Source: an uncultured Eubacteriales bacterium
GTDB taxonomy: Bacteria > Bacillota > Clostridia > Lachnospirales > Lachnospiraceae
Direction: 5' to 3'
Assembly (NCBI GenBank): GCA_949294665.1
Contig: CASFID010000031.1
Location: forward strand, 1 to 39,366
Length of the DNA stretch: 39,366 bases
In this document: piece after piece, positions 8,538-17,534 of the stretch
Numbering within the stretch: position 1 is the stretch's first letter
How the letters are laid out: every line of letters begins with the position of its first letter
Notes under the pieces: generated by a model
Seen by the model: the letters and a program-made list of their open reading frames with translations, nothing else
Told to the model about the DNA's origin: nothing
The model's database searches: none
Made by a program: the position numbers and the translations under genes

Positions 8538-9361
8538 AACGCTTCACCTGCCCTTTCCAGATCCTCCATAGCGATCTTGTACTCTTCGTCGTTTGGAGCT
8601 TTTCCGTGCCATCCGGCCTGATTCTCCATGAAAGATACGCCTTTCCCTTTCACCGTCTTTGCAATGATCGCAGTCGGCTGTCCTTTCACCGTCCTTGCCT
8701 CTTTAAACGCCGCGTCGATCTGATCGAGATCATTTCCATCAATGTTGATAACGTGGAAGTTAAACGCCTCGAACTTCTTATCGATCGGATAGGGAGAGTT
8801 GACCTCTGTGATCGCACCGTCGATCTGAAGATTGTTGTTGTCCACGATCACCACAAGATTGTCGAGCTTTCTGTGAGCAGCCAGCATCGACGCCTCCCAT
8901 ACCTGGCCTTCCTGGATCTCACCGTCTCCGAGCAGTGTATACACTCTGTAGTCGGCGCCTTTGATCTTAGCCGCGATCGCCATCCCTACAGCCGCAGAGA
9001 TTCCCTGTCCAAGGGATCCCGACGACATATCCACGCCCGGGATATGCTTCATATCGGGATGTCCCTGCAGATAAGATCCTGTATGGCGCAGCGTCTTTAA
9101 GTCTTCTTTGGGGAAATACCCTTTCTCCGCCAGCACAGAATACAGGCCGGGCGCCGTATGTCCCTTGGAGAGAACGAATCTGTCCCTGTCCTCTTTCTTC
9201 GGATCCTTCGGATCGACATTCATCTCTTCAAAATACAGGTAGGTAAATATCTCTGCCGCAGACAGAGATCCGCCGGGATGTCCGGCTTTCGCGCTGTGGA
9301 CTGCCGTAACAATGTCTTTGCGGACCTCGTTTGCAGTCTTCATCAATTTAAGCTTGTCCAT
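8525..9361 (-). CDS. transketolase, N-terminal subunit
   Basis: This 278-residue protein is the thiamine-diphosphate-binding half. It has the substrate His motif AKAGHPGGSLSAAE, SKGHTAPGLY, GSLGQGIS, and the TPP/Mg motif GDGEIQEGQ ending in DNNNLQIDG. With the C-terminal half it makes a full transketolase of the non-oxidative pentose phosphate pathway. The ATG at 9361 is preceded by GAGGAG. It lies between the transaldolase and the C-terminal subunit in one operon. Confidence 0.96.
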   Translation of the reverse strand: MDKLKLMKTANEVRKDIVTAVHSAKAGHPGGSLSAAEIFTYLYFEEMNVDPKDPKKEDRDRFVLSKGHTAPGLYSVLAEKGYFPKEDLKTLRHTGSYLQGHPDMKHIPGVDMSSGSLGQGISAAVGMAIAAKIKGADYRVYTLLGDGEIQEGQVWEASMLAAHRKLDNLVVIVDNNNLQIDGAITEVNSPYPIDKKFEAFNFHVINIDGNDLDQIDAAFKEARTVKGQPTAIIAKTVKGKGVSFMENQAGWHGKAPNDEEYKIAMEDLERAGEALCQM

Positions 9362-9410
9362 TGATTTCTCCTCTTTTTCAAAAACTCTGTTTATCAGTAA
9401 CGCCGTCTGA

Positions 9411-10064
9411 TCACTCGCCGAATACAGCGATGTAATCCTCCTGGAATTTCTTGATTCCCGCGTCAGTCAGCGGATGATGTGTCATCTTCTCGATTACATT
9501 GTACGGTACCGTAGCGATGTCCGCGCCTGCAAGCGCGCAGTCCGTAATGTGCATCGGATTGCGGATGCTGGCTGCGATGATCTCCGTCTCGATCCCCGCC
9601 ACGTCGAATATCTCGGCAATTTCCGTGATAAGATCTACGCCTCTGACAGATATATCGTCCAGACGTCCCAGGAACGGGGAAACATATGTAGCGCCTGCCC
9701 GGGCCGCAAGGAGCGCCTGATTCGCTGTAAAGATCAGTGTCACATTTGTCTTGACGCCCTCAGCTGAAAGGACTTTCACTGCCTTTAACCCTTCCACTGT
9801 CATCGGGATCTTCACCACCATGTTGGGGTGGATCTTCGCGATGTCGCGTCCTTCTTTTATCATCCCTTCCGCATCTGTCGTAGTCGCTTTTACCTCTCCG
9901 CTGATCGGTCCGTCTACGATGGAGGCGATCTCAGCGATCACGTCCACAAATACGCGTCCCTCTTTTGCGATCAGCGACGGGTTTGTCGTTACACCGCATA
10001 TCACACCCATATCGTTGGCTTTTCTGATATCGTCTACATTCGCCGTGTCAATAAAAAATCTCAT
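9411..10064 (-). CDS. transaldolase-like / fructose-6-phosphate aldolase family protein
   Basis: This 217-residue protein has the length of the small TalC/FSA transaldolase subfamily. It has the opening [13 protein letters not shown], the [14 protein letters not shown] loop, the Schiff-base lysine in VVKIPMT (Lys85), [23 protein letters not shown] and the ASIRN segment. It should catalyse either dihydroxyacetone transfer or fructose 6-phosphate cleavage. Its place directly before both transketolase subunits favours the transaldolase reaction of the pentose phosphate pathway. The ATG follows an AAGGAGGAG ribosome binding site. Confidence 0.92.
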   Translation of the reverse strand: MRFFIDTANVDDIRKANDMGVICGVTTNPSLIAKEGRVFVDVIAEIASIVDGPISGEVKATTTDAEGMIKEGRDIAKIHPNMVVKIPMTVEGLKAVKVLSAEGVKTNVTLIFTANQALLAARAGATYVSPFLGRLDDISVRGVDLITEIAEIFDVAGIETEIIAASIRNPMHITDCALAGADIATVPYNVIEKMTHHPLTDAGIKKFQEDYIAVFGE

Positions 10065-10109
10065 CTTCGCTCCTCCTTAAAACTGGACAAATTAATTACT
10101 TCTTTATTG

Positions 10110-10138
10110 ATTATATCCGTAAAAAAAACACCGGTCAA
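10110..10138 (-). promoter_or_regulatory. sigma-A promoter of the pentose phosphate operon
   Basis: On the minus strand TTGACC and TATAAT are separated by exactly 17 bp, about 45 bp upstream of the transaldolase ATG. The surrounding 10080-10320 region is very AT-rich. I see no clear operator for the adjacent LacI-type regulator. Confidence 0.88.
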
Positions 10139-10281
10139 CAGGCCGAAAAAATTATTAACACATAAAATCATTAAATAAATGCAATTATCATACTGATTTT
10201 ATTTATATTAATTAATATTTAACTTAGCCCGCTCTGACCAGTGTATATATTTAAAGGTTTTTTTACATATACAAAATAATA

Positions 10282-11418
10282 TCATCTATTTTTATTATTA
10301 ATATTATTTACTTTTTTATTAATTTTTCTTTTTTGTGTTCTTGGATAAGAAGTTGTTCCCCTCACTACGATCTTCGGCTCATATTCCACATGGTATATAC
10401 TGACCGGTTCGATCTCAGTGTATCTTTTTAAACGGGAATTGATCTTTTTCATGATAATATCGCAGGCGTCCATGCCTTTGTAGATCACGAAATGTTCGAT
10501 CGTAGTAAGAGATACTTTCTTTACCTTTGCGAACAGTGTATTGTCACATCCCATGACCGACATGTCGCCCGGCACTTTATATTTCTCATCATAAAGAGCG
10601 TCCATGATGCCGAACGCGATCATATCGTTGAGTCCGACTATGGCAGTCAGCTCTCTGTGTTCTCTTAAAAGCTCTTTCGTCAGATCATAGCCGATCCTGT
10701 ATTCCGAGTCCACTCCCGGGACGTCTTTATCCGTCTGCTCGTCTGCAGACTTGATAATGACATGATCCTTAAGGCCGAAAGTCTGGAATTCTTTGAGAAA
10801 CCCCTCCACCCGCTTGGACCGCTGCTTCTGTCTGGCTGTAAGAGGCGGAGCCACGTAGCCCACATCTCTGTGCCCCAGTTCGAGCAGGTGACGCGCCATG
10901 AGGCGTCCGAGCTTTGAATTATCCAGTTCTACTGCATCTACGCTCAGTCTTTCGTTCTGATTGTTGACGATCACTACCGGAATCCGCTTCGAGAGTTCGT
11001 CCACCTGAGCCATAAAGCACTGGCTAGGATTGCACATATATATGATCCCCTGTGGATTCAGGGATGTCATCATCTTCAGATAGCGCTCCTCAAGCCTGAG
11101 GTCTCTCTGCGTATTACATACAAAGATCCCGAAGCCCTGTTCTGCAGCCCGGGATTCAATTCCCTGGAGAAGCATCACATAATAGGGATTCGTAAGATTC
11201 GGGCTGATGACCACAAGGAGATTCTCTCTGTGTTCTTCCCTTTTCTTCTTGCGTCTGGGAAGTTCGTATCCCAGTTCTTCCGCCGCCTCTTCGACTCTCT
11301 GTATCACTTCTTTTGAAAATGAGACATTATACTTCTTATTTAAGACCATGGATACCGTTGCCTGAGATACCCCGGCTCTCGCCGCCACGTCGGACGACGT
11401 CACTTTTCTTTTTCCCAT
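10282..11418 (-). CDS. LacI family transcriptional regulator
   Basis: This 378-residue regulator has an N-terminal LacI helix-turn-helix (VTSSDVAARAGVSQATVSMVLN) and hinge helix, then a periplasmic-binding-protein-like sensor domain (LLVVISPNLTNPYYVMLLQGIE, VGLNDMIAFGIMDAL, MSVMGCDNTLFA). I start it at the ATG at 11418. The GTG 12 bp further upstream is itself part of the ribosome binding sequence GAGGTGG. The C-terminal end is an unusual Lys/Asn tail (INKKVNNINNKNR) encoded in very AT-rich DNA. It lies just upstream of, and in the same direction as, the transaldolase-transketolase operon, a likely but unproven target. Confidence 0.92.
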   Translation of the reverse strand: MGKRKVTSSDVAARAGVSQATVSMVLNKKYNVSFSKEVIQRVEEAAEELGYELPRRKKKREEHRENLLVVISPNLTNPYYVMLLQGIESRAAEQGFGIFVCNTQRDLRLEERYLKMMTSLNPQGIIYMCNPSQCFMAQVDELSKRIPVVIVNNQNERLSVDAVELDNSKLGRLMARHLLELGHRDVGYVAPPLTARQKQRSKRVEGFLKEFQTFGLKDHVIIKSADEQTDKDVPGVDSEYRIGYDLTKELLREHRELTAIVGLNDMIAFGIMDALYDEKYKVPGDMSVMGCDNTLFAKVKKVSLTTIEHFVIYKGMDACDIIMKKINSRLKRYTEIEPVSIYHVEYEPKIVVRGTTSYPRTQKRKINKKVNNINNKNR

Positions 11419-11454
11419 AACAGTACCCACCTCATGATCTGTGTTTCCAGGCCG

Positions 11455-12051
11455 CTACAGTTCTGTCCTGCCCTCAAGCGCACGCAGCAGGGTGACCTCG
11501 TCGATATATTCCAGATCTCCGCCTACCGGCACTCCGCTGGCGATCCTGCTGACCTTGATCCCTGCGGGTTTGATGAGCTTGCTGATATACATAGCTGTTG
11601 TCTCCCCCTCAAGGCTCGAATTCGTGGCGATGATCACTTCATCTACGTCTCCCTGAAGACGTTCCATCAGCTCTTTTAACCGGATATCCCCGGGGCCGAT
11701 TCCCAGCATCGGCGAGATCGCACCGTGGAGCACATGATACACGCCGTTATATTTTCCTGTCTTCTCATAAGCCGCCAGATCCCGCGGCGTCTCCACGACC
11801 ATGATCGTCTTCTTGTCACGGTCCGGGTTGCCGCAGATCGGACATACCTCTCCGTCTGTCAAAGTGCAGCATACCTTGCAGTACCTGACATTTTTCCTTG
11901 CATCCACGATAGCCCGGGCCAGTCCCTCCACCTGATCTACGGGCATGTTTATAATATGAAACGCAAGTCTTTGAGCAGACTTGCTTCCTATGCCCGGCAG
12001 ACGGGAGAACTCTTCGATCAGCCGGCTGATCTGGTTACTGTAATAATCCAT
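11455..12051 (-). CDS. recR: recombination mediator protein RecR
   Basis: This 198-residue protein of standard length acts with RecFO to load RecA onto gapped DNA. It contains a helix-hairpin-helix ([17 protein letters not shown]), a four-Cys zinc motif (CKVC ... CPIC), and a Toprim domain with [15 protein letters not shown] followed by the YHVLHG segment. The C-terminal Walker-B-like stretch ends in [16 protein letters not shown]. It closes the conserved dnaX-ybaB-recR cluster. Confidence 0.98.
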   Translation of the reverse strand: MDYYSNQISRLIEEFSRLPGIGSKSAQRLAFHIINMPVDQVEGLARAIVDARKNVRYCKVCCTLTDGEVCPICGNPDRDKKTIMVVETPRDLAAYEKTGKYNGVYHVLHGAISPMLGIGPGDIRLKELMERLQGDVDEVIIATNSSLEGETTAMYISKLIKPAGIKVSRIASGVPVGGDLEYIDEVTLLRALEGRTEL

Positions 12052-12090
12052 CTGTCGTACTCCTGTCCTGACATATAAACCGGGGGTTCA

Positions 12091-12444
12091 TCAGAACATC
12101 CCCGGTATACCTCCGCCAAGTCCGCCTGTCAGCTTGGACATGGCAGAACCCGTCTCTTCCTCCACCTGACGAAGAGCTTCATTTGCAGCAGCAACGATCA
12201 GATCCTCGAGCATTTCGATATCGTCGGGATCGACCACTTCTTCGGAAAGCTTCACCTTAAGAACCTCGCGTTTCCCGGATACCGTCACTTCTACCGCGCC
12301 GCCTCCGGCTGACGACGTAAATTCTTTCGCTTCAAGCTCCTTTTGCTGTTCTTCCATCTGGCGCTGCATACGCTGCGCCTGTTTCATAAGGTTTGCCATA
12401 TTTCCCGGCATGCCTCCGCCCGGAAATCCTCCACGTTTCGCCAT
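12091..12444 (-). CDS. YbaB/EbfC family nucleoid-associated protein
   Basis: This 117-residue small DNA-binding protein has a Gly/Met-rich start ([13 protein letters not shown]), a helix ([20 protein letters not shown]) and the YbaB beta core ([20 protein letters not shown]). The family binds DNA as a dimer and is nearly always encoded between dnaX and recR, as here. Only 2 bp separate its start from the dnaX stop. Confidence 0.97.
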   Translation of the reverse strand: MAKRGGFPGGGMPGNMANLMKQAQRMQRQMEEQQKELEAKEFTSSAGGGAVEVTVSGKREVLKVKLSEEVVDPDDIEMLEDLIVAAANEALRQVEEETGSAMSKLTGGLGGGIPGMF

Positions 12445-12446
12445 AT

Positions 12447-14066
12447 CTAATCCTCCACTGTGATCTTCATATTGATCTTTTGTTCTATGTCCACGAAAGT
12501 ATCTTCAAAATGTCTCCCTTCTTCGACATGACGCACTTCCACTTCAACCTTTTTCCCGATCCTTTCCTCGATGAGGGATTCCAGTTCCTGCACATGGTCC
12601 TCTCTTCCGACCACACTCGCCGCAAGGCTGTCCGGAAGTACGATCAGAAGACGATTGTCTCCCCCGAGACTTAAGCGGGCTTTCTTAAGATAACTTCGGA
12701 TCATCCCCGAAGTCTCCCCCGCAATGGAACGGAAGTTCTTCACTACCTCCTGTACATCCTCCGGGATCGCAGCCGGGATTTCTCCTGCAGCGCCCGCATC
12801 CGCACTTCTGTATGCGCCGTATCCGTCCGTCTGTCCGGGCTCGCCGCCCGGTCTTCCGTAAGCGCCCTGATCTTTCGCATACCCGCGCTGCATCTCCGCC
12901 GCTCTTTCAATCCCCTTCTCAACCTTCTCTTCCACAGCACGGATGCGGTCCAGCAGGGAATCCTGAGCGCTTTCCATAGCGGGAGTACACAGCTTGATGA
13001 GCGCTACCTCGAGCATCACTCTCTTCTGAGTCGCGTACCTGAGTTGACTGGAAAGTTCAGAGAAGATACGGATATAGCGAAACAGTGCGTCCTGCTCGAT
13101 CATCTGAGCCTCTTCCTTAAGCTGCATCATATTTTCCGTAGATACATCCAGAACATCCTCTATATTATCAGAAGTTTTTACCAGAAGCAAGTTCCTCAGA
13201 TACCACGTGAAATCTGCGGCAAGCTGTGTCAGTTCCCTTCCCTGCATCACAAGATCGTCCACGATATCAAGCACGCCGGGTACGTCCCTGTCTATGACTC
13301 TGCGCAGCAGCCGGCTGAACACATCTGTATCTACCGCGCCAAGAACTTCCAGGACATTATCATATGTCACTTTCTGTCCCATGTAAAATGCGATACACTG
13401 ATCCAGAAGACTCAGAGCATCCCTCATGGAACCGTCGGCAGCTTTCGCGATATAGCGGAGCGCTCTGTCCTCTATTTCCACATGCTCTGTATCCATAAGC
13501 TCTTTCATCCGGTCCGTGATCGTCTCGATACTGATGCGTTTGAAATCATAATGCTGACACCGCGAAAGGATCGTGATCGGTATCTTGTGTACTTCTGTTG
13601 TTGCCAGGATAAATATCACGTATTCCGGCGGCTCTTCCAGCGTCTTAAGGAGTGCGTTAAAGGCGCCTATGGACAGCATATGCACCTCATCGATAATATA
13701 GACCTTATACCGCCCCTCTGTCGGCCGGTACGCAACTTCCTCACGGATCTCCCTGATATTGTCAACACCATTGTTGGACGCCGCGTCGATCTCGATCACG
13801 TTCATGGATGTTCCCTCTGCGATCGCTCTGCACATCCCGCACTCTCCACACGGGCTTCCGTCTACCGGATGCTCGCAGTTCACTGCTTTGGCAAATATCT
13901 TCGCCACCGTTGTCTTCCCGGTCCCTCTTGTTCCGCAGAAAAGATATGCATGTCCGATACGGTCGGCCCTGATCTGGTTCTGCAATGTTGTAATAATATG
14001 GTCCTGCCCTTTTACGTCCGCGAATTCGGCAGGACGGAACTTTCTGTAAAGTGCCGTATATGACAT
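12447..14066 (-). CDS. dnaX: DNA polymerase III subunit gamma/tau
   Basis: This 539-residue clamp-loader ATPase opens with [19 protein letters not shown]. It has Walker A ([12 protein letters not shown]), a four-Cys zinc module ([16 protein letters not shown]), Walker B (IIDEVHML) and the SRC sensor ([11 protein letters not shown]). Domain III and a low-complexity Gly/Tyr/Ala linker follow at about 400-435, then a C-terminal tau-type domain. It loads the beta sliding clamp at the replication fork. I did not find a clear slippery site for making a separate gamma form. Confidence 0.98.
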   Translation of the reverse strand: MSYTALYRKFRPAEFADVKGQDHIITTLQNQIRADRIGHAYLFCGTRGTGKTTVAKIFAKAVNCEHPVDGSPCGECGMCRAIAEGTSMNVIEIDAASNNGVDNIREIREEVAYRPTEGRYKVYIIDEVHMLSIGAFNALLKTLEEPPEYVIFILATTEVHKIPITILSRCQHYDFKRISIETITDRMKELMDTEHVEIEDRALRYIAKAADGSMRDALSLLDQCIAFYMGQKVTYDNVLEVLGAVDTDVFSRLLRRVIDRDVPGVLDIVDDLVMQGRELTQLAADFTWYLRNLLLVKTSDNIEDVLDVSTENMMQLKEEAQMIEQDALFRYIRIFSELSSQLRYATQKRVMLEVALIKLCTPAMESAQDSLLDRIRAVEEKVEKGIERAAEMQRGYAKDQGAYGRPGGEPGQTDGYGAYRSADAGAAGEIPAAIPEDVQEVVKNFRSIAGETSGMIRSYLKKARLSLGGDNRLLIVLPDSLAASVVGREDHVQELESLIEERIGKKVEVEVRHVEEGRHFEDTFVDIEQKINMKITVED

Positions 14067-14090
14067 GGATCATACCTCATCCTGATATTT

Positions 14091-15167
14091 TTACTCGTCG
14101 CCAAAGCTGATGCCGATCATTCTTGCCTCTTTGATCAGGCTGCACTTTGGATCTACCATCTTTAACTTTCCTGCGACTTCGGAGAGCGGCACTTTCGTCG
14201 TCTCACCGTTTTTCATGGCTACCATATAGCCGTGTTTCTCGTCCAGGATAAGTTCGGCGGCTTTCGCTCCGACTCTTGTGGCAAACACTCTGTCGTACGG
14301 ACATGGAGATCCGCCTCGCTGCGTGTGCCCCGGAACTGTAATCCGCACTTCTTTATCCGTCTCTTTCTGGATCTGCTCGGCCAGCTCGTAGGCGATAGAC
14401 GGATATTTTCTCTTCGCCAGTTTCTCCTTATACTCTTTCTTGGAAAGCTTGGCGTCTTTCTTGGAGATCGCGCCCTCTGACACAGCAAGGATGGTAAACG
14501 GTTTTCCCGCTTTGGAGCGGCCATCGATCACTTTCTTGATCGCCTTGATGTCATATGGGATCTCCGGGAGAAGGATGATGTCCGCACCGCCTGCGATGCC
14601 TGCATGCAGAGTGACGTGTCCTACTTTGTGTCCCATAACTTCGATAATAAACACACGGCTGTGGGACGTCGCTGTCGTATGGATCCTGTCGATCGTATCG
14701 GTGGCGATATCCACCGCGCTCTGGAATCCGAATGTCATATCTGTTCCCCAAAGATCATTGTCGATCGTCTTTGGAAGCGTGATGATATTAAGCCCTTCTT
14801 CTCTCAGCAGGTTCGCCGTCTTGTGCGTCCCGTTACCGCCCAGGATGACAAGACAGTTCAGGTTCAGCTTGTGGTATGTATGCTTCATAGCCTCTACCTT
14901 ATCAAGCCCGTCCTTATCCGGCACCCGCATCAGTTTGAAAGGCTGTCTGGAAGTGCCGAGGATCGTACCGCCCCTCGTAAGGATACCTGAGAAATCTTTG
15001 GATGTAAGCATACTGAAATCCGCATAGATCAGGCCTTTGTATCCGTCTTTGAATCCATAGATCTCCACATCGTCTCTCTTGGAGCAGATTCCCTTTACAA
15101 CGCCTCTCATCGCTGCGTTAAGCGCCTGACAGTCTCCGCCGCTTGTCAACATTCCGATACGTAACAT
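14091..15167 (-). CDS. pfkA: 6-phosphofructokinase
   Basis: This 358-residue protein phosphorylates fructose 6-phosphate to the 1,6-bisphosphate. It has the TSGGD nucleotide loop (residues 9-13), GGNGTHKTANLL (111-122), the catalytic TIDND (134-138), the substrate segment MGHKVGHVTLHAGIAGGADIILLPE and TVPGHTQRGGSPCPYDR near the C-terminus. The donor-specificity positions are mixed. Gly113 matches ATP-type enzymes, whereas Lys before TIDND (PKTIDND) matches pyrophosphate-type and group III enzymes. Asn112 stands where E. coli has Asp103. I favour ATP as donor. The gene starts after an AGGAGG site and lies directly upstream of dnaX. Confidence 0.93.
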   Translation of the reverse strand: MLRIGMLTSGGDCQALNAAMRGVVKGICSKRDDVEIYGFKDGYKGLIYADFSMLTSKDFSGILTRGGTILGTSRQPFKLMRVPDKDGLDKVEAMKHTYHKLNLNCLVILGGNGTHKTANLLREEGLNIITLPKTIDNDLWGTDMTFGFQSAVDIATDTIDRIHTTATSHSRVFIIEVMGHKVGHVTLHAGIAGGADIILLPEIPYDIKAIKKVIDGRSKAGKPFTILAVSEGAISKKDAKLSKKEYKEKLAKRKYPSIAYELAEQIQKETDKEVRITVPGHTQRGGSPCPYDRVFATRVGAKAAELILDEKHGYMVAMKNGETTKVPLSEVAGKLKMVDPKCSLIKEARMIGISFGDE

Positions 15168-15257
15168 ATTACATTTCCTCCTTTTTATGCCGCCGCCCGT
15201 TCCTGTGTATGTCTGTACAGGCCATCTCCCACAGCAGTATATCCGCGACAGACAAGA

Positions 15258-15285
15258 TAAGCAGCCGGCGTTCTCCGACTGCTTA
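15258..15285 (-). terminator. probable terminator after the two-component operon
   Basis: TAAGCAGTCGG pairs with CCGGCTGCTTA (11 bp, one G-T pair) around a short loop, 10 bp after the histidine kinase stop. The following T tract on the minus strand is weak (ATCTTGTCT), so termination may be partial, with some read-through into pfkA. Confidence 0.55.
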
Positions 15286-15295
15286 TTATTATACC

Positions 15296-16633
15296 CTATT
15301 TACGATTTCCATTCAATAACAGCCAAACTTTAAATATCTTTCCGTCATACTCAAATTTCGGAATGCCCTGATGTTTCTTCGTCACATCAAGAACGGACGT
15401 GATTCCGATCCCTTTCCTCATCTTTGCCTTTGAAGACAGAAACACGTTATCCTGTTTCCGAACTATGCCTCTGTAACTGTTCTCCGTCATGATGATCAGT
15501 ATATTCCCTTTCTGATGAATATTTACAGTGATATACTTTCTGCCCTCTTCCATCCGTTCACATGCCTCGCATGCATTTTCCATAAGATTTCCCACGATTA
15601 TACAGATGTCTGTATCTGAAATGATCAGCGGTCCGTCCATCTCTGCGTCGATCCTGACCTCTATGCCAGCCTCTTCGGCCATGTTCCTGTAATATCCCAG
15701 GACTGCGTCAAGAGCAGTATTTCCCGTACAGATATCCGCTTCCTGTCTGTCAATGACAGAGAGACATTCACTCAGATACCCTGCAAGTCCCTCATAATCT
15801 TTGTTCGCCTCAAATCCTTTCATGGCCAGGAAATGATGTCTCATATCATGCCGGGATTTCGCAGTCTCTTCGATATAGTCCTGAAGATGCTCAAGCTGTT
15901 TCTGCTGCCCCGTCATCTGGATCTCCGAGATGTGCAGTTCTTCCTGGAGTCTCACGGCGCTGCTCTGCCCGATCAGAGCTTTCAGGAGGATACAGAAACT
16001 GGAAAATGTCAGTATCACCCACAGAAACGGCACGAAACTGAACTCTCTCCCCGGGAATTCGGTGATCTCGGTAAACACCGGCTGCATGTACAGCGCATAC
16101 ATGACGTTTGCCATAAACGGCACGAGCCACGTATAGGACCACGATGCGAGGAAACCGCTGCAGTCCAGCGCCGGGCGCATCAGCCGTGTGAAAAATCTCA
16201 TAATAAAAGGGAACGACACGATTGTGATCGACAGAATGGGCCATGCCGGGAACTCCATATAAAAGTCCGGCAGTTCGTCCGAAACGAAATAATAAAAGAC
16301 CGTGGCGATCAACGCGATATCGTCCGCATAACATTTCACGATTCCCGATATGAACAGACATTGTCCAAGGTTATAGTCCAACACGATATATGGAATGAAA
16401 AATCCGCACATAGATGTGACGAGAGTGATAAACGGCTGCACATAGCTTCCCGGTCCGAAATAGGAAAAGCCGGCAGAGCCTACCAGCGCTACGAGAGCAA
16501 ATGCAGAAAGCGCCATGATGAGGCGCTTCCAGAAAGGCTTCATGATCTTATCTTTAAATGTCCGGTAAAGTACAACTACAATTGCCACAACATAAGTTGC
16601 AGTGTTGATCACAAAACTAAGCGTTATATTCAT
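15296..16633 (-). CDS. AgrC-like sensor histidine kinase (GHKL ATPase)
   Basis: This is a 445-residue membrane kinase. Residues 1-225 form about six to seven hydrophobic helices with no large outside domain, as in peptide-sensing AgrC/ComD-type kinases. A coiled-coil linker leads to the phospho-acceptor motif SRHDMRHH (His262). The GHKL ATPase follows, with N-box IVGNLMENACEACE and a G-box of the KGIGITSVLDVTKKHQG type. Its start overlaps the response-regulator gene by 4 bp, so both are made together. No AgrB/AgrD-like gene is visible nearby, so the signal is unknown. Confidence 0.92.
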   Translation of the reverse strand: MNITLSFVINTATYVVAIVVVLYRTFKDKIMKPFWKRLIMALSAFALVALVGSAGFSYFGPGSYVQPFITLVTSMCGFFIPYIVLDYNLGQCLFISGIVKCYADDIALIATVFYYFVSDELPDFYMEFPAWPILSITIVSFPFIMRFFTRLMRPALDCSGFLASWSYTWLVPFMANVMYALYMQPVFTEITEFPGREFSFVPFLWVILTFSSFCILLKALIGQSSAVRLQEELHISEIQMTGQQKQLEHLQDYIEETAKSRHDMRHHFLAMKGFEANKDYEGLAGYLSECLSVIDRQEADICTGNTALDAVLGYYRNMAEEAGIEVRIDAEMDGPLIISDTDICIIVGNLMENACEACERMEEGRKYITVNIHQKGNILIIMTENSYRGIVRKQDNVFLSSKAKMRKGIGITSVLDVTKKHQGIPKFEYDGKIFKVWLLLNGNRK

Positions 16634-17358
16634 ACCTTAGATCTCCGGTTTACATATTCAAACATATAGTCTGCATACGCCTGTGTTACTTCCTGATGCA
16701 TCGCCCTTGAGATTGGGATACGCTTCCCGTCTGTGAGAACAAAATCCTTATCCTCCACAGATACGATATAATCCATATTTACCATACAGTTTCTGTAGCA
16801 CCAGAGGAACTGACCATATGGTTTCAGCTCAGGTGCGAATCTGTCGAACGGCATGTAGGATCTGACTACATTAGAAGTTGTGTGAACCTGGATATAATGA
16901 TTGTGATAGTCCACATACATAATGTCTGTGATAAGGATCTTGGTATACTGCCGTCCCTCTTTCAATTCAATATAATGCAGGAAGCTGTCATATACTTCCT
17001 CAAATCGGTTCAGTGCATTCTCCAGTTCCTGGTAACTGTACGGCTTTACCAGGTAGTCCAGAGCCCTGACCTTAAATGCCTTCACTGCATGTTCTTTACT
17101 TGCCGTCGTAAATATGATCTGGCATTTCGGATATTTTTCTCTCAGGAGCTGTGCAAGTCTGTCTCCGTTGACCCGCTTCATATAGATGTCGAGTATTACA
17201 AGATCATGCGTCTTTTCTTTCAGTGTGGCAAGAAACTTCTGTTCATTGTCGAAGCGGTCGATCTGCATATGTACCTTGTGCTCCTCGCAGTAACGGCAGA
17301 TGTTATCAAACAGGTATTTTATATCCGCCGCCGAATCGTCTACAATTGCTGCGTGCAT
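16630..17358 (-). CDS. LytTR family response regulator (AgrA-like)
   Basis: This 242-residue protein has an N-terminal receiver (acidic pair in IVDDS, phospho-acceptor Asp57 in LVILDIYMK, and VKPYS lysine). The C-terminal LytTR DNA-binding domain starts at about residue 135 (YTKILITDIMYVDYHNHYI, VHTTSNVVRSY, CYRNCMVNMDYI). LytTR regulators bind direct repeats upstream of virulence, bacteriocin or competence-type genes. It is the first gene of the operon and its partner kinase follows with a 4-bp overlap. Confidence 0.94.
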   Translation of the reverse strand: MHAAIVDDSAADIKYLFDNICRYCEEHKVHMQIDRFDNEQKFLATLKEKTHDLVILDIYMKRVNGDRLAQLLREKYPKCQIIFTTASKEHAVKAFKVRALDYLVKPYSYQELENALNRFEEVYDSFLHYIELKEGRQYTKILITDIMYVDYHNHYIQVHTTSNVVRSYMPFDRFAPELKPYGQFLWCYRNCMVNMDYIVSVEDKDFVLTDGKRIPISRAMHQEVTQAYADYMFEYVNRRSKV

Positions 17359-17452
17359 ACAATATATCCTTCCTCTTGAAATGTCTGTATCTATTTTAAC
17401 GCAGGCAATGATCTATTCCTATGGAAATAACAGTAAAAATAAGAAGATTACG

Positions 17453-17502
17453 GTAAAAAAGGAATACGGCGCCACAAGTGACGATCACCCGTGACACCGT
17501 AC
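17453..17502 (-). terminator. strong terminator of gpi
   Basis: On the minus strand a 13-bp stem (TACGGTGTCACGG with TTGTGGCGCCGTA, G-T pairs included) continues into an inner GTGA-TCG-TCAC stem and is followed by TTCCTTTTTTA. It lies 33 bp after the gpi stop. Confidence 0.9.
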
Positions 17503-17534
17503 GCATACCCCTTTCTAAACATGGCATACCCTGT

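Noticed and set aside
8525-9361. Transketolase split in two reading frames might be a frameshifted gene
   Set aside because: Both halves have complete domains, own ribosome binding sites and a 13-bp overlap. Two-subunit transketolases are standard in Clostridia.
13044-14063. 339-codon plus-strand frame opposite dnaX
   Set aside because: It is a shadow of dnaX codon structure, with no domain match.
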